The notes beneath the pieces are model-generated. The model was not told where the DNA came from, did no database searches, and worked only from the letters and a program-made list of their open reading frames with translations. DNA of 43,672 bases, from assembly GCA_021816155.1 (NCBI GenBank), contig JAKAZA010000013.1, forward strand, positions 1 to 43,672, in the 5' to 3' direction. Each line of letters opens with the position of its first letter. Positions within the stretch are counted from its first letter, which is position 1. The DNA is from Pseudomonadota bacterium. GTDB taxonomy: Bacteria; Pseudomonadota; Alphaproteobacteria; Caulobacterales; Caulobacteraceae. Below are positions 33,247-42,977 of the stretch, piece by piece. The translations under genes were made by a program, and so were the position numbers.

Positions 33247-34717
33247 CCTCTCCCGGCAGGGAGGCAGCCCTTTCGCCCTGATATCGAGCGAGCGTGGCGT
33301 GCGGCGTCTCTACGCCGTCGACGAAGCCGCCGCGACGCTCGGTCTCTTCGTCGGCCAGAAGGCGACCGACGCCATGGCCCTCGTCCCCGAGCTCGCCATC
33401 GCCGAGGCCGATCCGGAGGGCGACGCAGCGGCGCTGGCGGCGCTGGCCGAATGGTGCGTGCGCTACTCGCCGGCGGTCGCCGTCGACGCGCCGGATGGAC
33501 TCTTCCTGGACGCCACCGGGGTCGCCCACCTTTGGGGAGGAGAGAGGGCGATGCTGGACGATGTCCTCTCCCGGCTCGCCCGTCGGGGCGTCCCCGCCCG
33601 TGGCGCGGTCGCCGGCTCGGCGGGGGCGGCCTGGGCGTTGGCCAGGTTCGGCGAAGATAGAACGATCGCCGCGGCGGGCGCCGAGCCGGGCCTGCTCGCA
33701 TCCCTGCCCGTGACCGCGCTCCGGCTCGAGCCCGAGGCCGCCGCCCAGCTGGCGCGGCTCGGTCTCGCGCGCGTCGGCCAGCTTCAGTCCTTGCCGCGCG
33801 ACCAGCTCGCCCGCCGCTTCGGCGCCGCCGTGCTGACCCGTCTCGACCAGGCGATGCTGCGGGGCGAGGAGGCGCTCGTCTTCCGCCGCCCGGCCACGCC
33901 GTGGTTCACGCGCCTGGCCTTCGCCGAGCCGATCAGCGCCCCGGAGGACCTCGCCCGCGCCAGCCGCGACATCGTCGCCGGGCTCTGCGAGCGCCTCCTC
34001 GCCGAGGGCCGCGGCGCGGGGCGCTTCGAGCTCGCCTTCCACCGCCTCGACGGCCGGGCCGAGCGACTCGCCGTGGGTCTCTCGATGCCCGGCCGCGGCG
34101 CTGATGTGATCGCGCGGCTGTTCGCCCCGATGCTCGAGCGCGTCGATCCGGGCTTCGGGGTCGAGGCTGTGACCCTCTTCGCCGAGCGCGTCGAACCCTT
34201 GCCAGAGCGCCAGATAACCCTGGAGACCGTCGGCGAGGTCGCCCTCGAGGACGGCGTCGCGCCGCTCATCGACCGTCTCGTGGGCCGCCTCGGCGAGGGG
34301 TGCGTGTGGCGCGCCGAGGCGTATCCCAGCCACATCCCCGAGCGCGCGGTCGCCCGGCGGCCGCCCTTGCCGCCGCGCGATGGCCAGGCTCCTTGCGGCC
34401 AGATGTGGGAGCGGACGCGCCCGCGCCCGGTGCGGCTGCTCTCCCGGCCCGAGCCGATCGAGGCGACCGCGCCCGTCCCGGACGATCCGCCCGTCTTCTT
34501 CCGCTGGCGCGGCCGGATACGGCGCGTGCGCAGGGCCGAGGGGCCCGAGCGACTCGCCGATGAGTGGTGGCGCCGCGCGCCGGGCGAGACCTGCCCCGGC
34601 CACGTGCGTGACTACTACCGTGTCGAGGACGACACCGGCGCCAGGTACTGGCTGTTCCGCGCCGGCCTCTACGGCGGCGAAGACCTGCCGAAGTGGTGGC
34701 TGCATGGCGTCGGATAG
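33170..34717 (+). CDS. imuB: DNA polymerase Y family protein ImuB
   Basis: The 515-residue Y-family relative acts as a hub linking DnaE2 to the sliding clamp rather than as an active polymerase. The palm and finger segments are recognisable (VDAPDGLFLDATGVAHLWGG; LARRGVPARGAVAGSAGAAWALARF). However, the usual catalytic acid positions (DxxxF at the start, SxDE in the palm) read SPSWP and LDATG, as expected for ImuB. A little-finger domain and a C-terminal domain rich in RPVRLL, FFRWRGRIRR and DYYRVED follow. QITLE near the end of the little finger may be a clamp-binding motif. The ATG at 33170 has AGGAGG within imuA, so translation is coupled. Confidence 0.94.
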   Translation: MSRILSVWSPSWPIATWRRRSGSPVNLSRQGGSPFALISSERGVRRLYAVDEAAATLGLFVGQKATDAMALVPELAIAEADPEGDAAALAALAEWCVRYSPAVAVDAPDGLFLDATGVAHLWGGERAMLDDVLSRLARRGVPARGAVAGSAGAAWALARFGEDRTIAAAGAEPGLLASLPVTALRLEPEAAAQLARLGLARVGQLQSLPRDQLARRFGAAVLTRLDQAMLRGEEALVFRRPATPWFTRLAFAEPISAPEDLARASRDIVAGLCERLLAEGRGAGRFELAFHRLDGRAERLAVGLSMPGRGADVIARLFAPMLERVDPGFGVEAVTLFAERVEPLPERQITLETVGEVALEDGVAPLIDRLVGRLGEGCVWRAEAYPSHIPERAVARRPPLPPRDGQAPCGQMWERTRPRPVRLLSRPEPIEATAPVPDDPPVFFRWRGRIRRVRRAEGPERLADEWWRRAPGETCPGHVRDYYRVEDDTGARYWLFRAGLYGGEDLPKWWLHGVG

Positions 34718-34747
34718 GACCTGCCCTCCTCGCGGAGGCGGCCGGAC

Positions 34748-37700
34748 GTGACGTACGAGCTCTGCTGCGCCTCGAATTTCGGGTTCCTGCGGGGGGCGTC
34801 GCATCCGGAGGAGCTGGTGGCGACGGCCGCGGCGCTCGGCCTCGCGGGGCTCGCGGTGACTGACCGCAACAGCCTGGCGGGCGTCGTGCGGGCGCACGCC
34901 AGGGCCAAGGCGGTGGGGATCAGGTTCATCCTCGGCTGCCGGCTCGTCTTCGCCGACGGCTCGCCCGACGTGCTCTGCTACCCGACCAGCCGCGAGGCCT
35001 ACGGCCGGCTCACGAGGCTCCTCACCGTGGGCCAGTTGCGCGCCGCGAAAGGCGAGTGCGATCTGCGCTGGAGCGATCTTGTCCAGCACGGCGCGGGCCA
35101 GCTGATCGTCGTGGTCCCGCCCGCAACGCTGGACGAGGCCTTCGCGGCCGATCTCGTCCGCGCCACGAGGGCTTTCCCGGGGCGGACCTGGCTGGCGGCG
35201 ACACGCGGCTACGCGGCGCGGGACCTGAAGCGCATCGCCGCGCTCGACGCGCTCGGTCACGGAGCCGGGGCGCCGATCGTGGCCACGGGCGACGTGCTCT
35301 ACCATGTCGCCGAGCGTCGTCCGCTGCAGGACGTGCTGACCTGCATCCGCGAGAAATGCACGATCCAGACCGCGGGCCTGCGGCTCGAGGCGAACGCGGA
35401 GCGGCGGCTGAAATCGCCCGAGGAGATGGCGCGGCTGTTCGCGGCCTGGCCAGAGGCGGTCGCGCGCACCGCCGAGATCGCCGAGCGCTGCCGCTTCTCG
35501 CTCGACGAACTCCGCTACGAGTATCCCGACGAGCCGGTGCCGCCGGGCAAGACCGCGATCGGCCACCTTACCGACCTTGCCTGGCAGGGCGCGGCATGGC
35601 GCTACGGGGCGGTTATCCCACGCAAGGTGAGGGACCTCCTCGACAAGGAGCTCGCCCTTATCGAGGAGCTCGGCTACCCGAACTACTTCCTCACCGTGCA
35701 CGACATCGTGCAGTGGGCGCGAGCGAGGGGCATCCTCTGCCAGGGCCGCGGCTCGGCGGCCAATTCCTCGGTCTGTTTCTGCCTGGGCGTCACCGCGGTC
35801 GATCCCTGCAAACCCGACCACGACGTTCTCTTTGAGCGCTTCATCTCCAGGGAGCGCGACGAGCCGCCCGACATCGACGTCGACTTCGAGCACGCGCGGC
35901 GCGAGGAGGTGATGCAGTACGTCTACCGACGCTACGGCCGCCACCGCGCCGCGATCTGCGCCACCGTGATCCACTACCGGCCGAGGAGCGCCATTCGCGA
36001 CGTCGGCAAGGCGCTGGGCCTCAGCGAGGACATCACCGCCGCGCTCGCCGACACCGTATGGGGCGGCTGGGGCGACGGCATGCCCGACGAGCACATCCGC
36101 CAGGCCGGACTCGATCCCGACAACCCGGAGATCCGCCGCGCCGTCGATCTCGCCGGCGAACTCCTGGGCTTCCCGCGCCACCTTTCGCAGCACGTCGGCG
36201 GCTTCGTGCTGACCCAGCGCCGGCTCGACGAGACCGTCCCGATCGGCAACGCGGCGATGAAGGACCGCACCTTCATTGCATGGGACAAGGACGACATCGA
36301 CACGCTGGGCCTGATGAAGGTCGACGTGCTCGCGCTGGGCATGCTGACCGCCATCCGCAAGGCGCTGGACATGCTCGCCCGCGACCACGGGCGCGCCGAC
36401 CTCGCGGACATGGCGGACATCCCCGAGGAGGATCCCGCCGTCTACGACATGCTGCGCCAGGCCGATTCGGTGGGCGTGTTCCAGGTGGAGAGCCGCGCCC
36501 AGATGTCGATGCTGCCCCGCCTGAAGCCGCGTCGATTCTACGACCTCGTCATCGAGGTGGCGATCGTGAGGCCGGGGCCGATCCAGGGCGACATGGTGCA
36601 CCCGTACCTGCGCCGCCGCGACGGGCTGGAGCCGATCGACTTCCCCGCGCCCTCTCCCGAGCACGGTCCGCCCGACGAGCTTCGGGGCATTCTCGGCAAG
36701 ACCATGGGCGTGCCGCTTTTCCAGGAGCAGGCCATGAAGCTTGCCATGGTCGCGGCCCAGTTCACGCCCGAGGACGCCAACGGACTGCGCCGCTCGATGG
36801 CCACGTTCCGCAACCTCGGCACGGTCGGGGAATATGGCGTGAGGTTCGTGGAGGGCATGGTCCGGCGCGGCTACTACCCGGAGTTCGCCCGGCGCTGCTT
36901 CAAGCAGATCGAGGGCTTCGGCTCCTACGGCTTTCCCGAGAGCCACGCGGTGAGCTTCGCCAAGCTGGTCTACGTCTCGGCCTGGATCAAGCGCCACTAT
37001 CCCGACGTGTTCTGCGCGGCGCTGCTCAACAGCCAGCCGATGGGCTTCTACCAGCCCGCTCAGTTGGTCCGCGACGCCCGCGAACATGGCGTCGAAGTGC
37101 GTGGGCCCGACGTGATGGCGAGCCGGTGGGAGTCGACGCTGGAGCCTCTCCCCCGAAGCGGGCGATGCGCGGTGCGCCTGGGGCTCAGCCAGGTCCGCGG
37201 CTTGCGCGAAGACGACGCGCTCGCCCTCGTCGCGGCGCGCGAAGCGGGGGCCGACACCCTGGAGGGGCTGGCGCGGCGCGCGGGGCTCACGCGACGGGCG
37301 CTGGAACTGCTGGCCGAGGCGGACTCGTTCCGCTCGCTGGGCCTGGACCGACGCGAGGGATTGTGGGCGGTCAAGGCGCTGGCGCCGGAGGTCAGGGCGG
37401 CCGAGGAAGCGCCGCTTCTGGCGGAGTTGGGACTCGACGAGCCGGCCGCGGACCTGCCGAAAATGGCGCTTCCGGCGCACGTGGCCGAGGACTACCGGAC
37501 CACAGGTCTCTCCCTGAAGGCCCACCCTTGCCGCTTCTTCCGCTCCCTGCTGACGAGCCTCGGCGCGGTCCCGACCGAGCGGCTCAAGGCGATGAAGGAC
37601 GGCGAGCGCGTCACCGTGGCGGGGCTCGTCCTGATCCGCCAGCGGCCCGGCACGGCCAAGGGCGTGATCTTCGCCACGCTAGAGGACGAGACCGGAGTCG

Positions 37701-37933
37701 CCAACGCCGTGGTCTGGCCCGATGTCTTCTCCGCCAACCGACGCACGGTGATGACCTCGGCCTTTCTGGCGGTGAGCGGGCGCCTCCAGGTCGCATCCGG
37801 CGTGATCCACGTGGTGGCCGAGGGCTTCACCGACCTTTCGCCCCATCTGGCGCGCCTGAAGGGGGGTGGCGCGCCATCGGCCGCTCGCGACGCGCCGCCG
37901 CCCCGGCTGCAGCGCAGCCGCGACTTCCACTGA
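34748..37933 (+). CDS. dnaE2: Error-prone DNA polymerase DnaE2
   Basis: This is a C-family polymerase for damage-induced mutagenesis. The 1061-residue protein starts with a PHP domain ([35 protein letters not shown]). The palm follows, with [12 protein letters not shown] (about 331-342) and catalytic PDIDVDF (D375, D377, D379). Then come fingers with HVGGFVLTQ, a tandem helix-hairpin-helix region and a C-terminal OB-fold ([21 protein letters not shown]). It begins at the GTG at 34748, 30 nt after imuB. It is slightly short for the family but complete. It belongs to the LexA-controlled operon with imuA and imuB. Confidence 0.97.
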   Translation: MTYELCCASNFGFLRGASHPEELVATAAALGLAGLAVTDRNSLAGVVRAHARAKAVGIRFILGCRLVFADGSPDVLCYPTSREAYGRLTRLLTVGQLRAAKGECDLRWSDLVQHGAGQLIVVVPPATLDEAFAADLVRATRAFPGRTWLAATRGYAARDLKRIAALDALGHGAGAPIVATGDVLYHVAERRPLQDVLTCIREKCTIQTAGLRLEANAERRLKSPEEMARLFAAWPEAVARTAEIAERCRFSLDELRYEYPDEPVPPGKTAIGHLTDLAWQGAAWRYGAVIPRKVRDLLDKELALIEELGYPNYFLTVHDIVQWARARGILCQGRGSAANSSVCFCLGVTAVDPCKPDHDVLFERFISRERDEPPDIDVDFEHARREEVMQYVYRRYGRHRAAICATVIHYRPRSAIRDVGKALGLSEDITAALADTVWGGWGDGMPDEHIRQAGLDPDNPEIRRAVDLAGELLGFPRHLSQHVGGFVLTQRRLDETVPIGNAAMKDRTFIAWDKDDIDTLGLMKVDVLALGMLTAIRKALDMLARDHGRADLADMADIPEEDPAVYDMLRQADSVGVFQVESRAQMSMLPRLKPRRFYDLVIEVAIVRPGPIQGDMVHPYLRRRDGLEPIDFPAPSPEHGPPDELRGILGKTMGVPLFQEQAMKLAMVAAQFTPEDANGLRRSMATFRNLGTVGEYGVRFVEGMVRRGYYPEFARRCFKQIEGFGSYGFPESHAVSFAKLVYVSAWIKRHYPDVFCAALLNSQPMGFYQPAQLVRDAREHGVEVRGPDVMASRWESTLEPLPRSGRCAVRLGLSQVRGLREDDALALVAAREAGADTLEGLARRAGLTRRALELLAEADSFRSLGLDRREGLWAVKALAPEVRAAEEAPLLAELGLDEPAADLPKMALPAHVAEDYRTTGLSLKAHPCRFFRSLLTSLGAVPTERLKAMKDGERVTVAGLVLIRQRPGTAKGVIFATLEDETGVANAVVWPDVFSANRRTVMTSAFLAVSGRLQVASGVIHVVAEGFTDLSPHLARLKGGGAPSAARDAPPPRLQRSRDFH

Positions 37934-37944
37934 CCCGAAGGCCA

Positions 37945-37976
37945 GGCCCGGCCGCCAGCCGGCTCAGTCCCGGGCC
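37945..37976. terminator. Possible bidirectional terminator hairpin between dnaE2 and the amidase
   Basis: GGCCCGG (37945-37951) and CCGGGCC (37970-37976) form a 7-bp stem with an 18-nt spacer, between two convergent genes and overlapping the amidase stop region. No T-run follows. The call rests on position and symmetry only. Confidence 0.3.
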
Positions 37977-39367
37977 GGGTCGACCGGCCGGACGGCGCCC
38001 TCGGCCGCTTCGATGACCTCGCCGGCGGCGAGCGCGAGGTCTTCGCGGAAGCGCGCGGGGATGATCTGCACGCCTGTGCGCAGCGCCCCGCTGCGGCCGA
38101 CGGGCGCGGCCAGGCCCGCAAGGCCCAGCGCCGGCGCGACCAAGGCGGCGCGGATCGAGTCCAGGATGCGCGCCGTGCCCTCCGCCGTCTGGTCCTGGTC
38201 CTGCGGCGGCGGCAGGTCGGCGAGCGTCGGCATGACGACCAGCGGCCAGTCCTGGAGGAAGGTCTGCCAGGCCAGCAGTAGCCGGTCGCGCTCGCTCAGC
38301 GCGTCGAGCACCGCGGTCGGATCGCTCGGCGGCGGGCTCTGCGCAAGCCAGTGCCGCAGCGCCGCCACCGCGCCCGGATCGCCCATCTGCTCAATGACCG
38401 GCGCCAGCACGCGGAATACATCCCCCGACCCCAGAGTGTGCCAGACCCGCACGACGGCCTCGATCTCCGGCGGCGGGGTCTCCTCCACCACGTAGCCGGC
38501 GGCGGCGAGGTGGCGGCCAGCTGTGCGAACCGCCGCGGCCTGGGCCGGGTGAATGAAGCCGCCAGGCGGCTCGGGAACTAGCGCAACCCGGATCGGCCGG
38601 CGCGGCGGCGGGCCGACAAGCGGCGCATCCACCCAGCGCGTGTCGCGCGGGTCTCCCTGGGCCATCACCTCGAAAGCCAGGCGCAGATCGCGCACGCTCC
38701 TGGCCAACGGCCCCTGCGTCGCCATCAACTGGCCCCCGATCGGGCGCGGCCCGGCCGCGGCGCTGTAGGCCGGGATGCGGCCGAGCCCCGTGCGCAGGCC
38801 GAACACGCCGTTGCAGTAGGCGGGGATGCGCACCGAGCCGCCGATGTCGTTGCCGTGCGCGATCGGTCCCATGCCCGCCGCCACCGCGGCGCCCGCGCCG
38901 CCGGACGAGCCGCCGGGCGTCACGCTCCGGTCGAGCGGGTTCAGCGTGCGGCCGTGCAGCCCGTTCGCCGACATAACCCGCATCGAAAACGCCGGCGCGT
39001 TGGTGCGGCCGATGAAGACCGCGCCGGCGCGGCGCAGGTTCGCCACCACCGGCGCGTCGCTCTTGGCGACCAGGTCCTTCAGCGCGACGGCGCCGTTGTC
39101 GGTGGGGTGGCCGCGCTGGTCGGTGTTGATCTTGATCGTCACAGGCACGCCGTGCAGCGGGCCAAGCGCCTCGCCGCGCGCACGGGCCGCGTCGCAGGCG
39201 TCGGCCGCGGCCAGCGCCTCGTCGTCCATCCGCCGCACCACGGCATTGAGCCGGTCGTTGACCGCGTCCATGCGCATCAGGCACGAGGTCACCACTTCGC
39301 GGCTGGACACCGCGCCTAGCCGGATCAGCCGCGCCAGTTCAACGGCGTCGAGACTCCACAGCTCCAT
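37964..39367 (-). CDS. Amidase (amidase signature family)
   Basis: The 467-residue amidase has the Ser-cisSer-Lys triad readable as K in HGVPVTIKIN, the glycine-serine loop TPGGSSGGAGAAVAAG, and the nucleophile serine in GNDIGGSVRIPA. It hydrolyses an amide of unknown identity. No gatB/gatC neighbour and the substrate-loop sequence argue against GatA. The ATG at 39367 is chosen because GGGAGG lies 4 nt upstream; the upstream extension is Arg/His-rich shadow. It is convergent with dnaE2. Confidence 0.95.
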   Translation of the reverse strand: MELWSLDAVELARLIRLGAVSSREVVTSCLMRMDAVNDRLNAVVRRMDDEALAAADACDAARARGEALGPLHGVPVTIKINTDQRGHPTDNGAVALKDLVAKSDAPVVANLRRAGAVFIGRTNAPAFSMRVMSANGLHGRTLNPLDRSVTPGGSSGGAGAAVAAGMGPIAHGNDIGGSVRIPAYCNGVFGLRTGLGRIPAYSAAAGPRPIGGQLMATQGPLARSVRDLRLAFEVMAQGDPRDTRWVDAPLVGPPPRRPIRVALVPEPPGGFIHPAQAAAVRTAGRHLAAAGYVVEETPPPEIEAVVRVWHTLGSGDVFRVLAPVIEQMGDPGAVAALRHWLAQSPPPSDPTAVLDALSERDRLLLAWQTFLQDWPLVVMPTLADLPPPQDQDQTAEGTARILDSIRAALVAPALGLAGLAAPVGRSGALRTGVQIIPARFREDLALAAGEVIEAAEGAVRPVDPARD

Positions 39368-39492
39368 CTGTCCTCCCTTGCGTCGCGTCCGCCGATACCC
39401 CGGGACGTGCCGGGCATGCTCGCCGCGCCGGTGACGATGCGCCCGTCGCACTCGAGCCAGGCATCATGCTGTGCGCGCGCCGGAATGGATCT

Positions 39493-39578
39493 TGGTGCCC
39501 CAGGTCGGACTCGAACCAACACGCCGTTGCCGGCAACAGATTTTGAGTCTGCCGCGTCTACCATTTCGCCACTGGGGC
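39493..39578 (-). tRNA. tRNA-Leu (anticodon CAA)
   Basis: The minus strand begins GCCCCAG and ends CTGGGGC-A-CCA, so the CCA is encoded. The D-arm region is GTGGCGAAATGGTAGAC, the anticodon loop is CTCAAAA with anticodon CAA (reads UUG), and a long variable arm (GTTGCCGGCAACGGC region) marks a class II tRNA. The T-arm is GTTCGAGTC. It is 86 nt including CCA. It lies 125 bp upstream of the amidase; no integrase is near. Confidence 0.96.
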
Positions 39579-39656
39579 ACAGGGGCGCCGAGGCGCCAGC
39601 GACTTAAGGGCTCAGGGGCGCGCTGGCAACGGCGCGGGAGGCGTCGGCGCGGCCGC

Positions 39657-40109
39657 TCAGCAGCCGCAGCCCATGCAGCAGAAGCCATCGGCGAAGGCGT
39701 TCTTGAACCAGGCGAGGTCGGCGGCGCTGATGTAGCGCAGGCCGAGACGCCCCGCGTAGGCGCCCGGATCGGCGATGAACAGGGCCCGCTCGTCCGGGTT
39801 GTTGTAGAGCACGTTGGAGAGCTTGCCGAGGTCGCGCGCCCGCGCCGGGCTGTTCGGGGGCGGCGGCGCGCTGTCCGAGAGGTCCGGCGGAGTGGTCGGC
39901 TCCGTCGAGGCGGCGGCTTGCGGGGCGGCCCCGGTCGGTGCTGCGGCCGGCGGGCTGCCGGGCGCCGAACCTTCCCCGGGTGCGGTGGCCGCGCCGGTCG
40001 CCGGAGTCGCCGGGTCGGCGCGCGCGGCGGCGGCCAGGGCGGTGGCGGCGAAGACGCCGGCGCCCATGGAGAAGGCGCGGCGGGAGGTCATGCTTTCTCT
40101 GTCTGCCAT
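39657..40109 (-). CDS. Tat-type exported hypothetical protein with a C-terminal cysteine cluster
   Basis: The 150-residue protein has an N-terminus with a twin-arginine-type signal (SRRAFSMGAGVFAATALAAAARA). About 60 residues of Pro/Ala/Gly-rich linker follow. A compact C-terminal module then reads LSNVLYNNPDERALFIADP, GAYAGRLGLRYISAADLAWF, and ends FCCMGCGC with four cysteines in the last seven residues. The module resembles by eye the LigA-like or leader-peptide-like NP-x-x-R-x-x-F-x-x-DP-x-AY pattern found in some RiPP precursors, but no maturation enzyme is adjacent. A metal-binding secreted protein is the alternative. The ATG at 40109 has GGGGAG upstream. Confidence 0.78.
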   Translation of the reverse strand: MADRESMTSRRAFSMGAGVFAATALAAAARADPATPATGAATAPGEGSAPGSPPAAAPTGAAPQAAASTEPTTPPDLSDSAPPPPNSPARARDLGKLSNVLYNNPDERALFIADPGAYAGRLGLRYISAADLAWFKNAFADGFCCMGCGC

Positions 40110-40225
40110 GCGTCTCCCCGGCGGCGGCCGGTTCGTCATACCGGCCAGGCTCGCGCGCTGACAAGGAAGCGACCGTTCAAACCTGCTTCACGATCCGGTC
40201 GACGGCGATGCGGCCGCGGACAGCT

Positions 40226-40516
40226 TCAGCGACGTCCGCCTGCGGGCGACGATCGGCGGATGACCCGGGCCCGGCGCGCCCCCTCGTCCCAGCAGCTCGG
40301 GCCGCCGTACACCAGCACTTCACACAGGATGTCGCCGCCCGCCCCGTCGACCCACAGGTAGCTGCGCTCCACGGTCACCTGGCGGCCGGCCTCGGTGAAG
40401 CCCTCGTACGCATCGCCCCACGGGACCAGCGCGGCGAGATCGCGCCAGCGCAGCGTCAAGGCGCGGTCCAGTTCGTCGTTGGCCATCGCCGCGAGGTCTT
40501 CCTCATGCTCGGTCAT
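40226..40516 (-). CDS. Small hypothetical protein
   Basis: This 96-residue protein begins MTEHEEDLAAMANDELDRAL and continues with a beta-rich, aromatic stretch (RQVTVERSYLWVDG, DILCEVLVYGGPSCW). Its composition is balanced, unlike shadow frames in this DNA. GGAG lies about 11 nt before the ATG at 40516. No family is recognised. It is divergent from the YqaA-like gene and lies 116 bp upstream of the Tat-type protein gene on the same strand. Confidence 0.65.
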   Translation of the reverse strand: MTEHEEDLAAMANDELDRALTLRWRDLAALVPWGDAYEGFTEAGRQVTVERSYLWVDGAGGDILCEVLVYGGPSCWDEGARRARVIRRSSPAGGRR

Positions 40517-40672
40517 GTCGGCTCGGTCTCCGGACCGGCCAGGCTAGCCTCCCCTTGCGGCGCCCGGAAGGCGGCCCGCGGAAGGAAGCCCGACGTGGCG
40601 CGGCCGCTACGAGCGGCCAAGCTTTGTTTCCGACGCGAGACAGGCCGCTTCCCGCCTGATACGGCAGGGGCA

Positions 40673-41236
40673 ATGCTACGAGGCGTCTACGACTGGATGA
40701 TGCGCAAGGCGGCGTCGCCGCAGGCCCCGGCCTGGCTGGCGTTGCTCGCCTTCTGCGAGGGCGTGTTCTTCCCGATCCCTCCCGACGTGATGCTGGCGCC
40801 GATGGTGCTTGCTCAGCGCGATCGCGCCTGGCGCTACACAGCCATCTGCCTGAGCGCCTCGGTGCTGGGCGGCTCGATCGGATACACGGTCGGCTACTTC
40901 CTGCATCCGGTCGGCATCTGGCTCCTCGAGCTGACCGGCAGCGATCCGCATCCGTTCGAGCACTGGTTCCGGGAGGGCTGGGGGTTCGTGCTGCTGGCCA
41001 TACCGATCCCCTACAAGGTGACGGCGATCGTGTCGGGCTTCTTCAAGCTCTACTTCCCGGTCTTCTTCGCCGCCTCGCTCATCATCCGCGGCCTCCGCTT
41101 CGGCCTCGTGGCCTGGCTGATCAGGCGCTACGGCGAGCCGATGCAGGCGTTCGTCGAGAAGCGCCTCGGCCTGGTGGTCAGCGCGGTCGGCCTGGCTCTG
41201 ATCGGCCTCGTCCTCGTGTTGCGCTTCGCCGTCTGA
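40673..41236 (+). CDS. YqaA family membrane protein (VTT/DedA-like)
   Basis: The 187-residue integral membrane protein resembles YqaA and the VTT/DedA superfamily, whose members are linked to lipid scrambling or membrane energetics. The sequence shows the re-entrant pattern LLAFCEGVFFPIPPDVMLAPMVLA, then GGSIGYTVGYFLHPVG and PIPYKVTAIVSGFFKLYFPVFFAAS with a final TM (LVVSAVGLALIGLVLVLRF). The ATG at 40673 has AGGGG close by. It is followed 23 nt later by dsbB. Confidence 0.9.
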   Translation: MLRGVYDWMMRKAASPQAPAWLALLAFCEGVFFPIPPDVMLAPMVLAQRDRAWRYTAICLSASVLGGSIGYTVGYFLHPVGIWLLELTGSDPHPFEHWFREGWGFVLLAIPIPYKVTAIVSGFFKLYFPVFFAASLIIRGLRFGLVAWLIRRYGEPMQAFVEKRLGLVVSAVGLALIGLVLVLRFAV

Positions 41237-41259
41237 GCCGCTGCAGGTATAGCGTGGCC

Positions 41260-41772
41260 ATGACCGCCGCCCGCAATCTGCTCAGCCGCTGGCCGCTGTT
41301 CGCGCTCCTGATCTCCGCCGCCATGCTCGCCGTCGCGCACGCGTTCCAGACGTTCGGCGGGCTCGCGCCCTGCCATCTCTGTCTCGAGCAGCGGCAGGTC
41401 TACTGGTGGGCCATGGCGGTGGCGGGCGTCGCGGTCGCGGTCAGCCTGACCCGCGTGTACGCGCCGACCCCGCGCATCGCGAGCCTCGTGCTCGCCGCGA
41501 TCTTCGCCTATGGAACCTATCTGGCCGCCTTCCACGCTGGCGCGGAGTGGAAATTCTGGCCGGCGCCTGTGACCTGCTCCAGCACCGGACCGGTGAGCGC
41601 GGCCCAGATGCGGGCCCTGCTCGGCGGCGCAGGCGCCCGTCAGCCGGCCTGCGATCAGGCGCCCTGGCGCCTGCTCGGCGTTTCGATGGCCGGCTGGAAC
41701 GCCTTGATTTCCGCGGGACTTGTCGTGATCAGTCTCGCTGTGGCGATCCGCAAGGAACCGGCGAAGTCATGA
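41260..41772 (+). CDS. dsbB: Disulfide bond formation protein B
   Basis: DsbB reoxidises periplasmic DsbA using quinone. The protein of about 170 residues has four transmembrane helices, the first cysteine pair in LAPCHLCLEQRQVYWW, and the second in the loop VTCSSTG ... QPACDQAPW, followed by RLLGVSMAGWNALIS. The start is either the ATG given here (MTAARNLL) or a GTG at 41254, which has slightly better AGG spacing. It overlaps coq7 by 4 nt (ATGA). Confidence 0.95.
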   Translation: MTAARNLLSRWPLFALLISAAMLAVAHAFQTFGGLAPCHLCLEQRQVYWWAMAVAGVAVAVSLTRVYAPTPRIASLVLAAIFAYGTYLAAFHAGAEWKFWPAPVTCSSTGPVSAAQMRALLGGAGARQPACDQAPWRLLGVSMAGWNALISAGLVVISLAVAIRKEPAKS

Positions 41773-42326
41773 AGTCCGTCCCGCCCCGTCCCGGCCCTGG
41801 CGCACGCCAGGCGCGTCTGGCCCAGATGCTGCGTGTCGACCACGCCGGCGAGCTGGCGGCCGGCGCGATCTACCGCGGCCAGCGCGCGGTGTTGCGCAGC
41901 GCGCCGGGCAAGGGGCGGACGCTGGCGATGATCGCCGATCTCGAAGGGCAGGAGGACGAGCACCTCGCCCGCTTCGACGAGCTTCTGGTCGATCGCCACG
42001 TGCGGCCGAGCCTGCTGGCCCCGTTGTGGCGCGCCGCAGGTTTCGGGCTGGGCGCCGCGACCGCGCTGATCGGCGAGCGCGCGGCCCACGCCTGCACCGA
42101 GGCGGTCGAAACGGTGATCGAGGGCCATTACGCGCGCCAGATCGACGAGCTCGAGCCGGCCGAGCCGGGGCTGGCCGCCGAGCTCGCGCGGTTCCGCGAC
42201 GACGAGATCGCGCACCGCGACATCGCGCTCGCCGAAGGCGCCCGCCAAGCGGTCGCCTATCCGCTGCTCGCCGCCGTGATCCGGGCTGGCTGCCGCGCGG
42301 CCATCCGCATCGCCGAGCGGGTCTAG
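41769..42326 (+). CDS. coq7: Demethoxyubiquinone hydroxylase (Coq7)
   Basis: The 185-residue diiron hydroxylase of ubiquinone biosynthesis has its iron ligands in MLRVDHAGELAAGAIYRGQ (the first Glu), EGQEDEHLARF (E-x-x-H), ACTEAVETVIEGHY and FRDDEIAHRDIA. It installs the final ring hydroxyl with O2. It is translationally coupled to dsbB through ATGA, a pairing I recall in many Alphaproteobacteria; both proteins depend on quinone. Confidence 0.95.
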   Translation: MKSVPPRPGPGARQARLAQMLRVDHAGELAAGAIYRGQRAVLRSAPGKGRTLAMIADLEGQEDEHLARFDELLVDRHVRPSLLAPLWRAAGFGLGAATALIGERAAHACTEAVETVIEGHYARQIDELEPAEPGLAAELARFRDDEIAHRDIALAEGARQAVAYPLLAAVIRAGCRAAIRIAERV

Positions 42327-42340
42327 AAAGGTCGGGGACG

Positions 42341-42970
42341 ATGGACGTCGACGCCATGCGGCGCGAGGCCGAAGCGCCAACCCAGGCGGGACCGGGCGAT
42401 TTGGTCGAGGTCGTCCAGACCCTGACCGACGCGTTCGCCGTCGACCCCCACTTCAGCTGGTTCATGCGCGACGACGGCGGCCGCGACGCGGCGCGCCTCG
42501 CCTTCTTCCGTCTGCTGATCGGCGAAGAGGGCGTCAAGCGCGGGCGTATCGACCGGCCGGTCGGTGGCGGCGCGGCGGCCGTGTGGATGCCGTTCGCGGC
42601 GCTGGGACCGATGCCGCTGATCCTGGAGCTGCGCGCGCTGCCGACCCTGTTGCGCGCCACCGGTCTCGCGCGCTTCGGGCGCCTGATGGCGATCCGCGAC
42701 GACATGGACAGGCACCACCCGATGGACCGGCCGCACGCCTACTTGTGGTTCCTCGGGGTGAGCCCGGCGGCCCAGGGACGCGGTGTCGGCTCGGCGCTGC
42801 TACGCTCGGCCGCCGCGCGGCTCGACGCGGCCTCGATGCCCGCGTACCTGGAGACCGGCACGACCCGCAACGTCGCGCTCTACGAGCGCCATGGCTTCAA
42901 GGTGATCTCCGAACACAAGGCCCGCGCCGACGCGCCGCCGATGTGGAGCATGTGGCGCGAGCCCGTGTGA
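42341..42970 (+). CDS. GNAT family N-acetyltransferase
   Basis: The 209-residue protein has the GNAT core: the beta4-alpha3 acetyl-CoA loop [18 protein letters not shown] (Q/R-x-x-G-x-G/A), then [21 protein letters not shown]. The N-terminal half is variable and contains DPHFSWFM. The substrate is unknown. The ATG at 42341 follows coq7 by 14 nt with GGGGA upstream, and the next gene starts 7 nt after its stop, so it is part of the same run. Confidence 0.92.
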   Translation: MDVDAMRREAEAPTQAGPGDLVEVVQTLTDAFAVDPHFSWFMRDDGGRDAARLAFFRLLIGEEGVKRGRIDRPVGGGAAAVWMPFAALGPMPLILELRALPTLLRATGLARFGRLMAIRDDMDRHHPMDRPHAYLWFLGVSPAAQGRGVGSALLRSAAARLDAASMPAYLETGTTRNVALYERHGFKVISEHKARADAPPMWSMWREPV

Positions 42971-42977
42971 GTCCGCC

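Noticed and set aside
33104-37525. A 1473-codon open frame on the minus strand antisense to imuB and dnaE2
   Set aside because: It lies opposite well-recognised genes. Its translation is rich in His, Arg, Ala and Gly with no domain, which is the usual high-GC shadow of a real gene.
37964-39367. GatA subunit of the tRNA amidotransferase
   Set aside because: No gatB or gatC neighbour, and the sequence around the catalytic loops fits a general amidase better.
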